This document shows positions 49,749-59,900 of a stretch of 64,000 bases of DNA, piece by piece. This stretch comes from Acidimicrobiales bacterium (GTDB lineage: Bacteria; Actinomycetota; Acidimicrobiia; Acidimicrobiales; SHLQ01), in the NCBI GenBank assembly GCA_020629635.1, contig JAHDCX010000009.1, positions 124,001 through 188,000 on the forward strand, read 5' to 3'. The notes under the pieces were generated by a model that did no database searches, was not told where the DNA came from, and worked only from the letters and a program-made list of their open reading frames with translations. The position numbers and the translations under genes are program-made. Within the stretch, counting starts at the first letter, position 1, and each line of letters begins with the position of its first letter.

Positions 49749-49904
49749 TCAGAGGAACAACAGCAGCGCGATGATGACCGAGCCGGCAATGAAACACAGC
49801 GTGGCAAAACCGGCCACACCCAACACGATCCACGGTGCTCGGCGTCCGCTTCCCTTCGGGCGTCCCGGCGTGACGTTCGGTCCCGTCGCCTCGTCGTCGT
49901 TCAC
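49749..49904 (-). CDS. 51-residue tail-anchored membrane protein
   Basis: A GTG at 49904, 12 bases after the ABC1 kinase stop, gives a 51-residue frame: a hydrophilic start (VNDDEATGPNVTPGRPKGSG), then a single hydrophobic helix (WIVLGVAGFATLCFIAGSVI and on) up to the C-terminus. No strong Shine-Dalgarno, but tight coupling to the kinase stop and the clean membrane tail argue it is real. No family recognised. Confidence 0.5.
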   Translation of the reverse strand: MNDDEATGPNVTPGRPKGSGRRAPWIVLGVAGFATLCFIAGSVIIALLLFL

Positions 49905-49915
49905 GGTCAACGATT

Positions 49916-51373
49916 CTACAAACCCTGGAAGTCCGGACGCTTGCCTGAGGTGCGTCCCCATTGTTCGATGGCCTCGCCGATCGGGGTGGACGGCTCGGCG
50001 TCCACGAATGGCCACACCTCGCTCGCGATCCGACGCCAGTTCTGGGTGGCGTTGAGCTGGCCGAACAACGCCATCACTCCGAGGTTGATTCGCTGCAGCA
50101 CCACAAAACTTGCCGGCACGTTCAGCACCTTCTTCAGTTCGCCGTGCTCGCCGCCGGTTTCGAAGATGGCCCGCACCCCTGCCGCGGAGTAGTCGTCATC
50201 GAAGGTGAACTCCTCGTCACGAAGCACGAAGTCGTAGAAGTAGCTGAAGTACTCCCCGATCAGTTCGTTCGAGAAGGGCGCGTCCTTGGCCAAGAGTCCC
50301 GCGGCTTCGATGTCGTGACGGAACTGGGCGAAGTTCGGTTCGATCACCATGTTGACGATCAGGGACTCGAACAGCTCGGTGTCCTCGTCAGTGAAGTGCT
50401 TCACCAGACCGAAGTCGAGAAAGGTGATCCGGCCGCCTTCGTGGAAGAGGTAGTTGCCCGGGTGCGGGTCTCCGTTGAACGCAGCGAGACGGTAGATCGA
50501 GCCGAAGGTGAACCGGAACAACGTCTCGGCGATCAGGTTGCGCTCTGACTGCCGCCACTCGAGTACTTCGTCGAACTTTGCCCCGACGACGAGTTCGGAA
50601 GTCATGACCCGCCGGGTCGAAAGCTCGGGAAGGACCGGCGGCACGTGGATGTAGGGGTGCCCGTCAAAGTGGTCGGCGAAGTACTGCTGGTTGCGGGCCT
50701 CGAGCTCGTAGTCGAGTTCTTCGGACAGCCGCTCACGGAGTTCCTCGGTGATCGTCGACGTGTCGATCCCAGGGAACAGGACCCGGAGACCGGCGAAGAG
50801 CGCATCGTTGGTGCGCAGGTCGGCTTCGATCGCGTCGCCGACGCCGGGGTACTGCACCTTCACGGCGACCGCCTGGCCATCGTGGGTCATCGCCCGGTGC
50901 ACCTGGCCAATCGACGCAGACGCGATCGGTACGGGGTCCCACTCGGCGAAGACGACGTCGGGCGCCGCGCCGAGTTCTTCGACGATCACCTGAGCGGCGA
51001 GCTCGGGCGCCATCGGCGGGGCATCCGACTGGAGCTGCGCCAACGTCATCCGCACGTTCTCCGGCAGGCCGAGGTCGAGGTAGCTCGCCATCTGGCCGAC
51101 CTTCATCATGGCGCCCTTGAGATTGCCGAGTGAGGCGACGACGTCCTCGGTGGTCTTCATCTCGAACTCGGCGTCGAGCTCATCGCGACGTTCGGCCGAG
51201 GCGAACGTCTTGCGAGCCTGCGTCGCCGCCCAACGACCTCCGGTGCGGGCACCCATCCCGGCGACCGTCGCATTGCGCCCGATGGCCGACACCTCGCCCA
51301 GACGGGAACGGGCGGCGTAGGCGATGCCGACGACGGCGCCGACGATCGCGATGCGGCGGAACCAGCGACTCAC
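49916..51373 (-). CDS. ABC1/UbiB family atypical kinase
   Basis: 485 residues. Atypical kinase family of UbiB/COQ8. The KxGQ motif is MMKVGQMAS, the Ala-rich nucleotide loop is SASIGQVHRA, VAVKVQYPGV carries the conserved Lys, and the catalytic and metal motifs are FNGDPHPGNYLF and ITFLDFGL. An N-terminal hydrophobic stretch (IAIVGAVVGIAYAA) may anchor it. The GTG at 51373 overlaps the engB stop. In other bacteria UbiB supports quinone biosynthesis; actinobacterial members are uncharacterised. Confidence 0.9.
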   Translation of the reverse strand: MSRWFRRIAIVGAVVGIAYAARSRLGEVSAIGRNATVAGMGARTGGRWAATQARKTFASAERRDELDAEFEMKTTEDVVASLGNLKGAMMKVGQMASYLDLGLPENVRMTLAQLQSDAPPMAPELAAQVIVEELGAAPDVVFAEWDPVPIASASIGQVHRAMTHDGQAVAVKVQYPGVGDAIEADLRTNDALFAGLRVLFPGIDTSTITEELRERLSEELDYELEARNQQYFADHFDGHPYIHVPPVLPELSTRRVMTSELVVGAKFDEVLEWRQSERNLIAETLFRFTFGSIYRLAAFNGDPHPGNYLFHEGGRITFLDFGLVKHFTDEDTELFESLIVNMVIEPNFAQFRHDIEAAGLLAKDAPFSNELIGEYFSYFYDFVLRDEEFTFDDDYSAAGVRAIFETGGEHGELKKVLNVPASFVVLQRINLGVMALFGQLNATQNWRRIASEVWPFVDAEPSTPIGEAIEQWGRTSGKRPDFQGL

Positions 51374-51966
51374 GACGCCCCCAATAGGCGGCGGATGTCT
51401 CCGCGCAGCTCGCCAACGCCGGTGCCCTTCGCCGCAGACACCCATCGAACCTCGTCCTGACGGACACCGGAGTGCACGGCGAGGTCACGTTTGCGGGCGC
51501 CGAGCTTGGACGGCTTCACCTTGTCGTGTTTGGTCGCCACGATGTTGATCGGCACCTCGATGTGGTGAAACCAGTCGATCGACTGCTTGTCGAGATCGGT
51601 CGGCCCGACAAGGCCGTCGATCAACAACATGACGGCGACCAGCGACTCGCGTTCGAGCAGGTAGTTCTCGATCATGCGCGCCCACCGTTCGCGGGCGTGT
51701 TCGGGAGCCTTGGCAAACCCATAGCCCGGTAGGTCGACGACCCAGAGTCCCGAGTCCTCGGGCGCCAACTCGAACGCGTTCAGCAACTGCGTGGCGCCAG
51801 GCGTCTTGGAGGTCTTGGCCAGGTTCTTGCGATGAGCGACGGCGTTGAGGAGCGAACTCTTGCCGACGTTCGACCGACCGGCGAAGGCCACCTCCGCCAC
51901 CGACTCGGGAAGCTGGGTGTGCTTCGACGCAGACTGGAGGAAGCGGAGTTGCAGCGGCCCGGACAC
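51370..51966 (-). CDS. engB: Ribosome biogenesis GTPase EngB (YihA/YsxC)
   Basis: 198 residues. Small GTPase needed for large-subunit assembly. G1 FAGRSNVGKSSLLNA, G3 VVDLPGYGFA and G4 ATKHDK are clear; FLQSASKHTQLPES is the family N-terminus. The GTG at 51966 fits the conserved start. Divergent from the YbaK gene with 34 bases between starts. Coupled to the ABC1 kinase (GTGA overlap). Confidence 0.94.
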   Translation of the reverse strand: MSGPLQLRFLQSASKHTQLPESVAEVAFAGRSNVGKSSLLNAVAHRKNLAKTSKTPGATQLLNAFELAPEDSGLWVVDLPGYGFAKAPEHARERWARMIENYLLERESLVAVMLLIDGLVGPTDLDKQSIDWFHHIEVPINIVATKHDKVKPSKLGARKRDLAVHSGVRQDEVRWVSAAKGTGVGELRGDIRRLLGAS

Positions 51967-52000
51967 CGCTCCGAGTGTACGAGTGGGCGAGGATGGGGAG

Positions 52001-52489
52001 ATGACCAATGCCGATCCCATCGCCCATCTCGACCAACTCGGCCTGGCGTACGAGGTCGTCGAATGCGATCCCGAACTGGCCGACACGGCGGCATTCTGCG
52101 ACGCGTATGGCTACGCACCCGAGGACTCGGCGAACGCCATCGTCGTGGCGGGCAAAGCGGAGCCGCCCGTGTTCGCGATGTGTCTCGTGCTCGCGCACAC
52201 CAAGCTGGACGTGAACAAGGTGGTCCGCAAGCGACTGGGCACTCGCAAGGCGTCGTTTGCCTCGGGCGATCAGACCATCGAGCTCACCGGCATGATGATC
52301 GGTGGCGTCACCCCGTTCGGCACCACGACGGAGCTGCCGCTCTGGATCGACAGCCGGGTGATGGAACGCGAGCACCTCATCATTGGCGGCGGCAGCCGAG
52401 ACAAAAAGCTGCTCGTTCCGCCGGCAACGCTCGCCGACCATCCGACCGCCGAAGTCGTCGACGATCTCGCCAAGATCATCGAGGTCTGA
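52001..52489 (+). CDS. YbaK/EbsC-type aminoacyl-tRNA deacylase
   Basis: 162 residues. Matches the YbaK/ProX editing-domain family, which hydrolyses mischarged tRNAs such as Cys-tRNA-Pro: VLAHTKLDVNKVVRKRLGTR with the conserved Lys, LTGMMIGGVTPFG, and IIGGGSRDKKLLVPP. The ATG at 52001 has GGGGAG adjacent. Exact substrate uncertain. Confidence 0.88.
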   Translation: MTNADPIAHLDQLGLAYEVVECDPELADTAAFCDAYGYAPEDSANAIVVAGKAEPPVFAMCLVLAHTKLDVNKVVRKRLGTRKASFASGDQTIELTGMMIGGVTPFGTTTELPLWIDSRVMEREHLIIGGGSRDKKLLVPPATLADHPTAEVVDDLAKIIEV

Positions 52490-52579
52490 CAACCAGACGC
52501 CAGACAGGAGCCCACGCCGGCGCCTACCATCGGTGAGGACGCGACGGGCGTCCACCATTCATGACGATTGGTGCGGGAA

Positions 52580-55500
52580 ATGACGGCACGGGGGAAGACG
52601 TACAGCGACGTTCGACTGCGGTCGCTCGTCCCCGCGCTCGCCGTCGAGCTCGCAGCAACATCGGGCAACATCCATCGCACGATCACCGGCTCGATGTTGT
52701 CGGCCGACATCTCTGGCTTCACCGCCCTCTCCGAGCGGTTGGCGGGCAAGGGAAAGGCCGGAGCCGAGGAGATCACCGCACTCATCAACGAGTGCTTCAC
52801 CGCATTGATCGCCGCAGCGCAGCACCACGGCGGCGAGATCATCAAGTTCGGTGGCGACGCGATCCTGGTCCTGTTCCGCTCCGATGACCACGCCCTTCGT
52901 GCCGGCGCGGCGGCGATCGACATGCAGACGGCCCTTGCCGGGCTCGGCGCAGCGAAACGCGCTCGCTTGTCAATGACCGTCGGCGCGGCGACCGGCCCGT
53001 TCGATGCGTACCTGGTGGGGACCGAGCATCGAGAGCTGCTGCTGCTCGGCCCCAATGCCTCCAAGGTCATCCACCTCGAAGGCACCGCCGCGAAGGGTCA
53101 GACCCTCGTCGACGACACCGTTGCTGAAGCGCTCCGAGGGCACGCCGACATCGAACCCGCAGACGATGGCTGGACGGCGGCTGGGCAAACCGATCTCGAG
53201 CCGGTCACGCCTCCCTCGATCGCCAACGCCGACCTCGCGGCCCTGATCCCGGTTGCCGTCGCGTCGCACTTCGCCGGGTTCGCCGACCTGGGCGGCGAGC
53301 ACCGGCTTGTCACCACCGGCTTCTTGTCAGTCGGCGGGCTCGACCAGTCCTCGATCGACGACCCGGCGGCAGCCGCCGAGTCGCTCGGCGAACTCGTTGA
53401 CGCCGTCGCCCGAATCACACGCGAGCACGGTGTCACCGTGCTCCACAGCGACGTCGCTCCCGACGGCGCAAAGTTCGTGTTGTGCGCAGGAGCTCCCGTC
53501 ACGTTGGGCAACACCGCGGACGCGATGTTGAGCACCGGCTTGGCGATCGGACGGCTGCAGACCCCCTTCGAACTGCGCGTCGGCGTGCAGTTCGGCCGGG
53601 TGTTTGCCGGCTTCCTTGGTGCTCCCGATCGCCGCACCTACACCCTCATGGGCGACCCGGTGAACACTGCGGCCCGCATGCTCGGCCAGGCTCGGCCAGG
53701 CGAAGTCGTCGCCGTCGACGACGTCCTCGCCGCCACTCGCATGGTGTTCGACGGCGACGCCCTGCCCCCATTCGCCGCCAAGGGCAAGAGCGAACCGATC
53801 AACGCCACCGTGGTGTATGCCTCCACCGAGTGGGCGCAGCGCCCGCGTACCGACGCACCACATGTGGGCCGTACCGCCGAACGCGAGGCGCTCCTTGCTG
53901 TCCTGCATGGCGACGTTCCCCTCATCGAAGTCGTTGCCCCAGCGGGGACCGGCAAGAGTCGACTGCTCGACGAGCTCCGCTTCGAAGCGTCACGACATCT
54001 CCACCCCGTCGTCTCGGCGCGGTGCACGCCGTACTCGGCTGCCACGCCCTATGCCCTGCTCCAGTCGATCGTTCGCCTCGCCGCCGACATCGATCACGCC
54101 GCCGACCCGGAGATCGCCGGCGAACTGCTCGCCAAGGCCGTCCGACACCACGACCCGGATCTCCTGGCGATGCTGCCGGTCCTGGCCATCCCCGCCGGCG
54201 CCGACGTGGCAGAGACGCCCGAGGCCTCCGCCATCGACCCGAAGTTCCTGCGCGAACGGATCCACGAAGAAACGGCACGGTTCCTTCAGGCCGCCCTCCC
54301 AAGCGGCACGATGCTGATCGTCGAAGACATGCACTGGGTCGACGATGCGTCGAGCGATTTCCTCGAGTTCAGTGCCGACCACCGGCTGGCACAGCATTGG
54401 TCGGTCGTCCTGTCGTCTCGCCCGAACGGGAACTGGACCCTCGACCCCACCAACCGGTCGACGATCACCCTCGAACCGCTCAGCGACGCCGAAGTCCGCA
54501 CACTCATCCTCGAGTCGGTCGAAACCGAACTCACGGACCGCACGGTCGAGACGATCATGGCCCGGTCAGCGGGCAATCCGCTCTTTGCGATCGAGCTGGC
54601 CAAACTCGTCGGCGGCGATGGTTCGGCCGATGCGCTCCCCGATACGGTCGAGCAGCTCATCGCCACCCGACTCGACGTGCTCGATCCCGAAGCACGACGC
54701 ACCCTGCGGGTTGCGTCGGTGTTCGGGCAACAGTTCACCGCGACAGACCTGAGCGCCGTGTTCGACGGAGCGGCCATCCATCTCGAGTCACTCACCGAGT
54801 ATCTCGAACGAGACGGCGAACAACTCGAGTTCGTCCACTCGCTGTTCCGCGAGGTCGCCTACGAAGGGCTGCCGTTCGCCCAGCGACGCCGTTTCCACGA
54901 ACGAGTGGGCACCCACCTCGAAACAACCTCAGCCGACCGCGACGGCATCGCTGGCCTTCTTGCGGAGCACTTCTTTCTTGCGCGTAATCATCAGCGAGCG
55001 TGGCAGTACGGAACGATCGCTGGTCGTGCCGCGCGGACCCAAGCGGCCAACGCCGAAGCAGCGATCGCCCTTGGCCGAGCCGTGAAGGCCGGTCGGGCCC
55101 TCCGGTCGCTCGACAAAGAGCTCCTCGCCCAAGCCGCGCTCGAACTCGCCGAGGTGGAAGTTCTCCTCGGTGACTTCGATGCCGCCCGGGGCGGATACGA
55201 CCTTGCTCGCAAGTCGACCGAGCGCCCTCATGTGCAGGCCGAAGCGTTGGGTGGAATCGGCGAGATCGGCGAACGGCAGGGTCGCTTCGACCAGGCCAAG
55301 CGGTGGTACTCGCGGGCCCATCAGACGCTGGAGGAGGCGGGCTCGACGCCCGACGTTCTCCGAGCGCGCAGCAAGGTGCACTTCCTTCGCGCCGGCACGC
55401 TCCACCGCCAAGGTGACCCCCAAGGCTGCATCATCGAGGGCCGCAAGGCGCTGGGCGACGCCGAGGACGCCAATGACGTTGCAGGCATGGCCGCTGCGCT

Positions 55501-56311
55501 CCAACGGCTTCACCTGGCAACGGTCTACATGGGGCGACCCGACCGGATCGAATACGGTCCCCGTGCGCTCGAGCTGTTCGAGAGCATCGGACAACACGAC
55601 CGGGTGTCGAGCACGCACAACAATCTCGGTATCGAGCACTACTTTGCGGGACGGTGGTCAGAAGCTGCCGCCAGTTACGAGTTGGCGACCGAAGCCGGCG
55701 TCCGGGCGGGCTCGATGGTCGACAGCATGCTCGGCCAGCTCAACTCGGGGGAGATCCTCTCCGAACAGGGCCACTGGGATGAGGCGCTCGACCGGCTCCA
55801 CCGCGCTCGACGGAACTGGGAGGCCGGTCGCTATCCGATCGGGCTCTGTGCGGCGAAGCTGTATCTCGGCACGACGTACGACCGCATGGGAGACACCGAG
55901 AATGCCCGGCGAAACCTCACCGAGGCACTGGACGACATTGTCTCGTACGGCTTCAGCGAACTCGAAGAGGACGCGCGGCTCCGGCTGCTCTTCTTCGAAG
56001 TCGACCAGGACCTCCACGACGCCGATTCGATCGTCGCCAAGTGGAGCGAAGACGAGTCGACGTCCGCCCACCGACCGCGACTTCTTCGGATCACCGCAAC
56101 GGCGCTGATCCGTGGGGGCCGCCCGTCCGAAGCGGCAGAACTCCTCGCTGCGGAGTTGCCCACACTCACCGGCATCGAGCGGGCGCTCGCGTTGCGGCTC
56201 CTCGCCCATGCGTCACGCGACGACGCCGATCCTGACTGGCAGCAAGAATCCCAGCAGATCCTCGATGCCTTCGGCGTGGTCCGCCTCGAGCCGCTGCCCA
56301 CCATCATCTAG
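52580..56311 (+). CDS. Soluble-adenylyl-cyclase-like protein: two cyclase domains, NTPase and TPR-type tail
   Basis: 1243 residues from the ATG at 52580; TTG 52568 and GTG 52571 are alternatives. Cyclase domain 1 (~35-200) has the metal Asp residues (LSADISGFT; KFGGDAILVLF) and the purine-contact Lys. Domain 2 (~245-415) lacks the metal Asp pair but keeps the transition-state Asn and Arg (GDPVNTAARMLGQA). Together they would form one active site, as in mammalian sAC. A signalling NTPase follows (Walker A VVAPAGTGKSR, Walker B MLIVEDMHWVDD), then ~500 residues of TPR-like helical repeats. Expected product cAMP. The activating signal is unknown. Confidence 0.9.
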   Translation: MTARGKTYSDVRLRSLVPALAVELAATSGNIHRTITGSMLSADISGFTALSERLAGKGKAGAEEITALINECFTALIAAAQHHGGEIIKFGGDAILVLFRSDDHALRAGAAAIDMQTALAGLGAAKRARLSMTVGAATGPFDAYLVGTEHRELLLLGPNASKVIHLEGTAAKGQTLVDDTVAEALRGHADIEPADDGWTAAGQTDLEPVTPPSIANADLAALIPVAVASHFAGFADLGGEHRLVTTGFLSVGGLDQSSIDDPAAAAESLGELVDAVARITREHGVTVLHSDVAPDGAKFVLCAGAPVTLGNTADAMLSTGLAIGRLQTPFELRVGVQFGRVFAGFLGAPDRRTYTLMGDPVNTAARMLGQARPGEVVAVDDVLAATRMVFDGDALPPFAAKGKSEPINATVVYASTEWAQRPRTDAPHVGRTAEREALLAVLHGDVPLIEVVAPAGTGKSRLLDELRFEASRHLHPVVSARCTPYSAATPYALLQSIVRLAADIDHAADPEIAGELLAKAVRHHDPDLLAMLPVLAIPAGADVAETPEASAIDPKFLRERIHEETARFLQAALPSGTMLIVEDMHWVDDASSDFLEFSADHRLAQHWSVVLSSRPNGNWTLDPTNRSTITLEPLSDAEVRTLILESVETELTDRTVETIMARSAGNPLFAIELAKLVGGDGSADALPDTVEQLIATRLDVLDPEARRTLRVASVFGQQFTATDLSAVFDGAAIHLESLTEYLERDGEQLEFVHSLFREVAYEGLPFAQRRRFHERVGTHLETTSADRDGIAGLLAEHFFLARNHQRAWQYGTIAGRAARTQAANAEAAIALGRAVKAGRALRSLDKELLAQAALELAEVEVLLGDFDAARGGYDLARKSTERPHVQAEALGGIGEIGERQGRFDQAKRWYSRAHQTLEEAGSTPDVLRARSKVHFLRAGTLHRQGDPQGCIIEGRKALGDAEDANDVAGMAAALQRLHLATVYMGRPDRIEYGPRALELFESIGQHDRVSSTHNNLGIEHYFAGRWSEAAASYELATEAGVRAGSMVDSMLGQLNSGEILSEQGHWDEALDRLHRARRNWEAGRYPIGLCAAKLYLGTTYDRMGDTENARRNLTEALDDIVSYGFSELEEDARLRLLFFEVDQDLHDADSIVAKWSEDESTSAHRPRLLRITATALIRGGRPSEAAELLAAELPTLTGIERALALRLLAHASRDDADPDWQQESQQILDAFGVVRLEPLPTII

Positions 56312-56333
56312 GCGGGCAACGGCTCGAGCGGAA

Positions 56334-56960
56334 TCAGGTCTCGCAGGCGACGAGGGTGTCGCTTCCGCTGTTTCCACGACAGCGGTCGGTTCCTGCACCG
56401 CCGTCGATCGTGTCGTCGTCATTCCCGCCCCGGAGGTCGTCGTTCCCTCCTGACCCGAAGATCTCGTCGTCTCCCCGGTTGCCGAGTGCGAGGTCGGCAC
56501 CTGCGCCGCCGACGAGGAGATCATCCCCGGGCTCTCCGCGGAGTTGATCGTCTCCAGATCCGCCGAACAGTTCGTCAGCGCCGTCGCCTCCCCACAGTCG
56601 GTCGTCATTTCGGTTGCCGTACAGCAGGTCGTCGCCGTCGTCTCCGTACAGCTGATCGTTACCCCGACGACCGCGGAGGACATCATCACCGTTGCCGCCG
56701 CGAATGACGTCGGTGCCGCGCCCGCCAGAGATGACGTCGTCGCCGTTGCCTCCGACGATCGTGTCATTTCCGCGCCCGCCGAAGATCACGTCGTCACCGT
56801 TGCCGCCCTGGATCTCGTCGCGGCCGGCGCCGCCGAAGATGATGTCGTCGCCGCCGTTGCCGAAGATGCGGTCATTGCCGCCACGACCGCAGATCACGTC
56901 GTCGCCATTGGTTCCGGCGAGCACGTCTCGTCGGTTCGTCCCGGTGATCGTGCACGTGGC
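56334..56960 (-). repeat. RTX calcium-binding repeat tract
   Basis: The C-terminal ~205 codons of the giant protein repeat a GGxGxDxhx nonapeptide (GGNGDDVIFG, GGRGNDTIVG, GGNGDDVISG and others). Parallel beta-roll with calcium. The RTX tail of the glycosidase-like protein at 23448-23920 is built the same way. Confidence 0.92.
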
Positions 56961-59900
56961 CGTGGTGAGCGTCTCGGACACTGATGCTCCGGTCGAGTCG
57001 GTGATGGTGACGGTGATCTCGTAGACGCCGGCGGTCGGGTAGACGAGCGCGCCCTCGAGGACGCCGGGATCGTCGTCAGACGGAGCGGTCACCGAGCAGG
57101 AGCCGTCGCCGGGACACGACGTTCCGTCGCCCCAGTCGATGCTGACCGAGTACGGCGCGGTGCCCCCGGTGAACTCACCCTCGACCGCGACTTCTTCGCC
57201 CACGAGCGCGACGCCCTCGACAGCGATCTCCTCGATCACCAGCGCTGGTCCCGGATCATCATCGACGACGGTGTAGGTCGCCGTCTCCGTGGTCTGCTGT
57301 CCGCCAGCGTCCACGCCGGTCACCTCGACCGTGTACGAACCGACCGTGCCGGGCAGCGGATCGCCGTCGGCGATCGGTGTGCCGTTGACCGTTGCGGTGC
57401 ACGATGCGAGGTTCTGGTCGCTGCACGAGAAGGCGATGTCGGGGACGGCGCCGACGGTGAACTCGGCGCCGTCGTTCGGCGTCGAGATCGTGACCGACGG
57501 CGGGTTGTCCACCGGGTCGGCGATCACGGTGTAGGTCGCCGAGGCGCTCGCCTGGTTGCCGAGGGCATCTGTCGCCGTCACGGAGACGGAGTGCGACCCG
57601 AGTCCGTCGGGCAGCGCGTCGCCGTTGCTGATCGATTGACCGTCGGCGGTCGCCACACAGGTCTGCAGGCTCGTGTCGAGGCAGGTGAAGCCCACGCCCG
57701 GCACTTCGCTGACCGTGTAGGTCGCCCCGTTTGCTGGGGGCGCCAGAGTGACCGTCGGATTGAGGGTGTCGATCCGGACCTCACCGACCTCCTTCTGGCC
57801 GTCGGCTCGCGTCACCTCCCAGCGGTTCACGCCTTCGTCGGTGATCGTGAAGGACCCGCCGGCGGGAACCGGCGCGGGATCGCCACCGGGCAACACCACA
57901 TACGTGGCGTCGAGGTCGCCCGAGTCGACGGTGACCGTCACCGAACCGGTGTACCAGCCCGACCCACCGTCGAGGTTCGCGTTGCTGACGGTGACGTCGA
58001 GGTCGGGGGCCGGCGGAGGCGGCTCGGAGACGACGTCGTCTTCGAAGTTGCGTGCCTTGTTGGTGGCGTACCCAACGTTGCCGTTGGCATCCACCGCCTG
58101 CAGAAGGAACTCGACCTCGGTCGTGCCCGCCGCCACCTGGATCGAACCGGACCACTCGTCGGTCCCCGGATCGTTCTGCAGGTCGAGGCCCTTCCAGTCG
58201 ACCGTGCCGGTGCCCGGGTTCTCGCCGACGAGCATGTACACCCGGCGCACGGCGGCAGCGTCGGTCACCGACGTCGACACGGTGAGGGTGCCGCCGGTCA
58301 GGATGGACTCGACGGCCCCGATCGTCGGGTCGACGAAGTCGGACTCGTTCGGCGTGTCGTAGTACACGACGACGTCGAGCTCGGAGTCGAGCCGCTGAAC
58401 CGAACCGAAGCTGTCGAACTGTCCGGTCGCCAACACCAGTGTCTGGCGTTCGCCACCGACGGTCGTCGACGAGTTGATCGTCACCGGCTTGGCCGGGAAG
58501 ACCTGATCACCGATCGGTGGTTCGGGTGAATCCTCCGATTCGTTGAACGTCACTGCGGCGATCACCGGGTCGACCGGTGACTGATACGTCGACACCATGT
58601 CGAGCACCAGCGCACCGTGGGCGACCTGGGCCAGATTCGTCGTGTCGGCGTCGTCGACCACAGAGATCTCGAAGCTCTCGCTCGGCTGGATCGGGCGAGC
58701 CGGAGCGACGATCGTCTGCGGATCGCCGTTGGCGTCCGGGTTGCTCCAGATCGTGCCGCGATCGGTCGTTGCCGGTGTGTTGGCCGGGGTCGCGTTGACC
58801 GTGAAGGTCTCGATGCCGGTGGCATCGGGAACCGTCGTCGTCTCGGGAGCCGGCGGCGCGGGCACCGGCGTGGCGCCGACCCGGTAGAACGGCAGACCGT
58901 AGAACGTCGACTCCATCAGCGCCTTCTCGTCATAGACCGAGAAGGTCGACAGGTCGGCGGCGTAGGTGTTCTTGGCAAACGTGAGCGCCTGACCGATCGT
59001 CGTCTGCAGACCGTCGGGCAAGAGCACCGGGCGCACGGCGTTCTCGGCAAAGAGCGCCATGAGCCGCTCGGTGTAGGCGACCGCTTCGGTGTCGCCGTAA
59101 CCGAAGCCGGTGTTGCCGATGAAGATCGCCTGATCCGCAGCGAATGTCTGCGCCCAGTCACCGTTGGTGTTGTCTGGCCCATCACCGATCTGCTGATCGG
59201 AGACGTTGAGACCACCGTGACAACCCATCGAGAAGATGATCGACCCGATCAACGACCCTGGCGACGCCGCGATGGTGTCGGCCAACAGGTTGTTGGTGAA
59301 GTTCGGGACTTGATCGCCGTCTGCGGGGAGTGCCCGGTAGTGATCGAAGTGCGCGTTGAGCGAGATCAGGTCGGCGCCTCCGGCGCCACCGATCAGCTTG
59401 GCTTGGGCGTCGTTGCGGTCCCACTTGGCACCCCCAGCGTCGAGACCGTCGGCGAGTTCGTCATCGACGGTCAGGCCGGCTGCCGCGAGATCGGCGGCGA
59501 TCTCTTCGGAGGAGTCGACGAGGAAGTCGTAGCCGAGCACGGCCGCGGTGTTCGCCTCGAGCGAGCCGTTGAATGTCTCGAAGTGGGCGAGCTGTCCGGC
59601 GATTTCGGTCGGCGTCTCGACGAGGCGGCCGAGCGCAAGATCCGACACGTACAGGTAGCGGTTGCCGAGGTCCTGTGCTGCAGCTTCGCCGTACGGCTCG
59701 TCCGACAAGTACTGGCGGTCCCAGAAGGAGGCCGTCAGCGCGTTAATCGCGTTGGCGTTGCCGCCCACGATGTTGTCGCCGATGAACTCGTGGCGGAAGT
59801 CGTACTCGTTGGCGATCTCGGTGGCGTCGAGCAGTCGGGCCATCGGCACGATCGGGTCTCCGCCGACGATCACGACGTTCTCGAGCGATCCACGAAGCGG

